From NCBI GenBank assembly GCA_016866415.1, contig VGML01000023.1, positions 1 to 17,317 of the forward strand: a stretch of 17,317 nucleotides of DNA, in the 5' to 3' direction. Of the stretch, positions 15,601 through 17,317 are shown piece after piece; within the stretch, counting starts at the first letter, position 1; each line of letters opens with the position of its first letter. Made by a program: the position numbers and the translations under genes. A model generated the notes under the pieces. The model made no database searches, was not told the origin of the DNA, and worked only from the letters and a program-made list of their open reading frames with translations. This DNA is from Bacteroidota bacterium (GTDB lineage: Bacteria; Bacteroidota; Bacteroidia; Flavobacteriales_D; Crocinitomicaceae).

Positions 15601-16549
15601 CTATTACAGCAAAGCTTCCATAACCGATTAGAAGGAAAATTAATCCCATCATTGCGTTATAGAGAATCGTTTTTTTGTTTTTTTGAGCGTAATAAACCCC
15701 TAATACGCAAAGGCCAATCAACATTAAAAAGAAGAAAATCGTTCCGGTAAAAAAGGGAGCTCCTAGACTATTTACAAAAGCTACTTCGAAACTCGAAGCC
15801 ATGGAAACTGAACCAGGAATGATTCCTTCTTGAATAAATCCTAGTGTAAAAATGGAAATTAAGCCACAAAGAAGTAGTCCGAGAAAATTCACATCGGACT
15901 TTACTCGGAAATAAATCATGTAACCAATTGCTGGCACAACAAGAATTCCTAAAAGGTGTACTCCAATTGCTAAACCAAGTAAAAACAAAATCAACAGTAT
16001 CCAGCGATTCGGATTTGCAGTTAAAGAAAGTTGACCATTTTGAACTTCAGCCATTTCCTCATCCCATTTAAGAATTGCCCAAAAAATGATTGCTGTAAAT
16101 AAAGAAGCCATTGCATAAACCTCACCCTCGACTGCTGAAAACCAAAAAGAATCTGAAAAAGTATATGCCAATGAACCAATGGCTGCAGCAGAGAAGATAG
16201 CGATTTGTTCTCCTCCTGCTAAACTTGCAGATTTCTTAAGCGCAATTTTCTTTAACAACAACGTCAACGACCAAAACATGAACAAAATGGTAAATGAACT
16301 TGAAAAAGCAGAAAGCGCATTAATCCAAAGTGCTACGCTATCAGGAGCTGCAAAAAATGAAAATAATCTACCTAAGACCATAAATAATGGCGCACCAGGG
16401 GGGTGTCCAACTTCCAATTTGTATGCTGCAGTGATATATTCTCCACAATCCCATAGACTTGCAGTTGATTCAATTGTCATTAAATAAACGGTAGTAGCGA
16501 TTGCAAAAACGGTCCAACCAATTATTTTATTCAGTTTATTATAACTCAT
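12653..16549 (-). CDS. DUF2723 giant membrane protein, candidate TMEM260-like (GT-C) O-mannosyltransferase
   Basis: 1298-aa protein of the DUF2723 family, found widely in Bacteroidota and related to vertebrate TMEM260, a protein O-mannosyltransferase. Residues about 10-640 carry many membrane helices. The family hallmark lies in the first luminal/periplasmic loop: SLWDCGEYITAAYKLEVGHPPG (31-52), with acidic D34/E37 where GT-C enzymes keep their catalytic acidic motif. A second conserved block follows the helices (IIFTNGDNDTFPLWYLQEVEGIRTDVRV). The long soluble C-terminal half includes at least one TPR-like helical pair (LLLAEQLLNKGDKKGAISLLDKSMELMP). It has a low-complexity acidic/Ser tail. 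It is the first gene of a six-gene minus-strand operon. Glycosyltransferase activity is inferred from the family, not shown by the sequence. Confidence 0.87.
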   Translation of the reverse strand: MSYNKLNKIIGWTVFAIATTVYLMTIESTASLWDCGEYITAAYKLEVGHPPGAPLFMVLGRLFSFFAAPDSVALWINALSAFSSSFTILFMFWSLTLLLKKIALKKSASLAGGEQIAIFSAAAIGSLAYTFSDSFWFSAVEGEVYAMASLFTAIIFWAILKWDEEMAEVQNGQLSLTANPNRWILLILFLLGLAIGVHLLGILVVPAIGYMIYFRVKSDVNFLGLLLCGLISIFTLGFIQEGIIPGSVSMASSFEVAFVNSLGAPFFTGTIFFFLMLIGLCVLGVYYAQKNKKTILYNAMMGLIFLLIGYGSFAVIVIRSNANTPLDENDPENLVTLHSYLKREQYGSAPILYGNYWNSLRNGEEMTSEGPQLVSRDGWKDLSAYYLRRFVVIENDEAVKAFTKKTDAEKWVKDNGGAYTIEEKYYESNASIRKQAVPTYSQGTFFPRMHSSDSPLHRQGYENWSGYDANEDKGTEIGRDGMRLPTFGENLTYFFRYQVNWMYIRYFMWNFSGRQNDIQGHGDNMRGNWISGINFIDEARLGSQEFAPHYTTNNASHNKFYMLPLILAIIGLIFHVYRAPKDAFVLFLAFLFTGIAILVYLNQKPFEPRERDYAYAGSFYFFAMWIGIGVYAIYDFILNKLKNANTSAIAATALGAIVPLIMGVQGWDDHDRSGKTSARDLAYNYLQSCEKNGIIFTNGDNDTFPLWYLQEVEGIRTDVRVCNLSLMGTDWYTNQMKMRAYESDPLPIKFREDQILMYAGNTDQIYFLSLLELLSMNANEETIKKVVELRVKENKLDARKALMYFNSRIGSIVSKITTSESNALKGIEYLTNTDDSNLAESVLKKYYGTITLLKGVQGGSVQFAEGAASELQTLLEQFETPWSAVDFKEAMAFVRDDNNMVNNEGNRFSFFPSSRFSLKVNKVNATKANIISKSEVAKCPNKIVFEFNSERDRYLARDEVMMMDIVANNDWKRGIYFSSSRGSSFSIALLSSGYIKQVGMAYELNPLKDEPVFFNLAKMKKHMLETYMYGDMKNPKVLTDYYARRHTQQYRCNFLLLAEQLLNKGDKKGAISLLDKSMELMPLETVLDFGEVNQIDPMNSLKINAAHTNFMYQGQDVKAKSSGCLHEFVQLYFMAGDKNKATKLGMKLADNYETIFNYFEHSDAEFAGNPENAEDLYAALDACFKMYVIANDPKYGTKNGALAKRLYKLFNKVYKDDMPRIYNELQQAASDAGESAASVTGDSYYMQMIAGLQANLGAMGEHYGFLKSSGSPQPVQSDQEMLDLESLMKEDTNSDTLK

Positions 16550-16573
16550 AGAGAGTGCATTTTATTAATTATG

Positions 16574-16605
16574 CGAAATTAAAAAATAATAACACACGAA
16601 TTCAA
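16574..16605 (-). promoter_or_regulatory. Candidate promoter of the minus-strand operon
   Basis: Read on the minus strand, TTG (16605-16603) is followed after 21 bases by TAATTTCG (16581-16574), one mismatch from the Bacteroidota -7 element TAnnTTTG. It sits about 25 bases upstream of the DUF2723 start. A weak match, supported mainly by position. Confidence 0.3.
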
Positions 16606-16634
16606 TTCATGCAATTGTAAAAAATTGATAGCGA

Positions 16635-16667
16635 TTTGGAACTATTTAAAAATTGTTCTTAAATTTG
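16635..16667 (+). promoter_or_regulatory. Bacteroidota-type promoter of tRNA-Gln
   Basis: TTTG (16635-16638), 21 bases, then TAAATTTG (16660-16667) matches the phylum's -33/-7 consensus (TTTG, N17-23, TAnnTTTG). Transcription would start near 16672-16675, some 25 bases before the tRNA. The intervening leader can fold: CGCAAA (16672-16677) pairs with TTTGCG (16689-16694). Confidence 0.6.
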
Positions 16668-16698
16668 CCCTCGCAAAAGATAAAGTTCTTTGCGGAAT

Positions 16699-16771
16699 TG
16701 ACCCATGGTGTAACTGGCAACACGTCTGGTTTTGGTCCAGAAGAGTCTAGGTTCGAGCCCTAGTGGGTCAA
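16699..16771 (+). tRNA. tRNA-Gln (anticodon TTG)
   Basis: A full cloverleaf can be drawn. Acceptor TGACCCA (16699-16705) pairs with TGGGTCA (16764-16770), with discriminator A at 16771. The D arm is GTG...CAC around AACTGGCAA. The anticodon stem TCTGG/CCAGA encloses the loop TTTTGGT with anticodon TTG, decoding CAA (and CAG by wobble). The T arm is CTAGG-TTCGAGC-CCTAG. The 3' CCA is not encoded, so it must be added after transcription. It has its own promoter and terminator and is therefore a single-tRNA unit. Confidence 0.96.
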
Positions 16772-16778
16772 CAAAACT

Positions 16779-16827
16779 AACCCCTGAAATTATCGATAAT
16801 GAAAGTTTTAGGGGTTTTTTATTTTTT
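16779..16827 (+). terminator. Intrinsic terminator after tRNA-Gln
   Basis: AACCCCT (16779-16785) pairs perfectly with AGGGGTT (16810-16816). The loop includes a smaller ATTATCGATAAT self-complementary core, and a T-rich tract (TTTTATTTTTT) runs to 16827. It begins 8 bases after the tRNA ends. Confidence 0.8.
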
Positions 16828-17071
16828 CTTGCTTCAAGTTTGCTACAAGTTTTTTTTTATAACTCACCAATAATTATACAACATATCAATCAACTCTCTA
16901 TCAATGGTATTCAAAAAACCTTGGAAAAGTTAAAGGAGTAAACTGCTCAAAAAAATATTAAATTTCGGGACACACGGATAAACATTTTGCAATATTTTTT
17001 TGTTTATTTCAGAAACTTAAAAAGTTAATTAAACAAGAGTTTTAATTTAAGAATGAGTAATAAACAAGTAC
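16828..17071. other. Non-coding AT-rich spacer before pntA
   Basis: No gene, tRNA or convincing repeat is seen. Homopolymer tracts are common (T runs near 16850 and 16998, an A run near 16950). The pntA promoter must lie here, but no clean TTTG / TAnnTTTG pair with proper spacing was found. Confidence 0.5.
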
Positions 17072-17317
17072 ATGATTGTAGGTATTCCTGTTGAAGTTTT
17101 TCCTGATGAACAAAGAGTTGCTGCAACTCCAAAAACCATAAAAAGGTTGCGAAAGCAAGGGTTTGAAGTGTGTGTTCAAAAGGGCGCAGGTTATAAAGCC
17201 GGTATTTCTGATGACGAGTTCGAAATTGCAGAAGCAATTTTAAAGGAAACGGCTGCGGACATCTATCAAAACTCAAATATCGTATTAAAGGTGAAAGAGC
17301 CCACCTTGGATGAAATC
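17072..17317 (+). CDS. pntA: NAD(P) transhydrogenase subunit alpha, N-terminal part (3'-truncated by window edge)
   Basis: First 82 residues of the NAD(H)-binding alpha subunit of proton-translocating transhydrogenase, which passes hydride between NADH and NADP+ at the expense of the proton gradient. MIVGIPVEVFPDEQRVAATPKTIKRL at the start, then FEVCVQKGAGYKAGISDDEF and IVLKVKEPTLDEI, match the AlaDh/PNT N-terminal domain. The AATPKT wording fits PntA better than alanine dehydrogenase, which has RVALTP. The ATG at 17072 is chosen because an in-frame stop (17054-17056) lies just upstream; an ATG at 17053 is in another frame. The rest of the gene and any pntB lie beyond the window. Confidence 0.9.
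   Translation, partial: MIVGIPVEVFPDEQRVAATPKTIKRLRKQGFEVCVQKGAGYKAGISDDEFEIAEAILKETAADIYQNSNIVLKVKEPTLDEI

Noticed and set aside
16732..16941. 69-codon ORF starting in the tRNA
   Set aside because: It overlaps tRNA-Gln and its terminator, and the translation is low-complexity and Phe-rich from the T tract.
16699..16941. Integrative element in the tRNA-Gln 3' end
   Set aside because: No integrase gene and no repeated copy of the tRNA 3' end is present in the window.
17025..17276. 83-codon minus-strand ORF
   Set aside because: Antisense to pntA, which is clearly recognisable on the plus strand.

Overview
The window reads as chromosomal DNA of a member of the Bacteroidota, most likely a flavobacterial or Crocinitomicaceae/Fluviicola-like lineage. 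This rests on protein style (a DUF2723 giant membrane protein, Bacteroidota-type histidine kinase, PccB and PntA), AT-rich sequence, A-rich leaders without clear Shine-Dalgarno sites, and a TTTG / TAnnTTTG promoter ahead of a tRNA. No phage, CRISPR array, transposase or intact defence system was found. Most of it is ordinary core-genome content. The one accessory-looking patch is about 5.07-6.19 kb.

Layout. 1-1062: the 3' two thirds of an acyl-CoA (propionyl-CoA) carboxylase beta subunit. 1063-1274: an intergenic stretch built almost wholly of short degenerate tandem repeats. 1275-5068: a plus-strand cluster of five genes, each overlapping the next (8, 8, 32 and 4 bases): SIS-domain phosphoglucose/phosphomannose isomerase, octanoyltransferase LipB, a membrane-anchored serine hydrolase, a conserved small protein of unknown function, and TspO. 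5069-6191: a patch with two hairpins, a cassette-like leader motif, a truncated secreted protein, and the frameshifted tail of what looks like a SAM-dependent methyltransferase.

6192-16549 (minus strand): six genes in what looks like one transcript, with junctions from a 4-base overlap to a 6-base gap. In transcription order they are a 1298-aa DUF2723 membrane protein (candidate GT-C/TMEM260-like O-mannosyltransferase), a NodB-type polysaccharide deacetylase, a CPA2 cation:proton antiporter with a large cytoplasmic tail, an orphan sensor histidine kinase, phosphoglycerate mutase GpmI, and an EntS-like MFS exporter. 16550-16698 is a divergent promoter region. 16699-16771 is tRNA-Gln(TTG), followed by an intrinsic terminator. 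17072 to the end is the start of pntA.

How it fits together. The minus-strand operon mixes envelope/glycan functions, ion homeostasis and signalling with a glycolytic housekeeping enzyme, so gpmI expression may depend on readthrough from the DUF2723 promoter. The plus-strand cluster joins sugar-phosphate interconversion and lipoylation with three poorly connected membrane or unknown genes. Its dense overlaps suggest translational coupling rather than one pathway.
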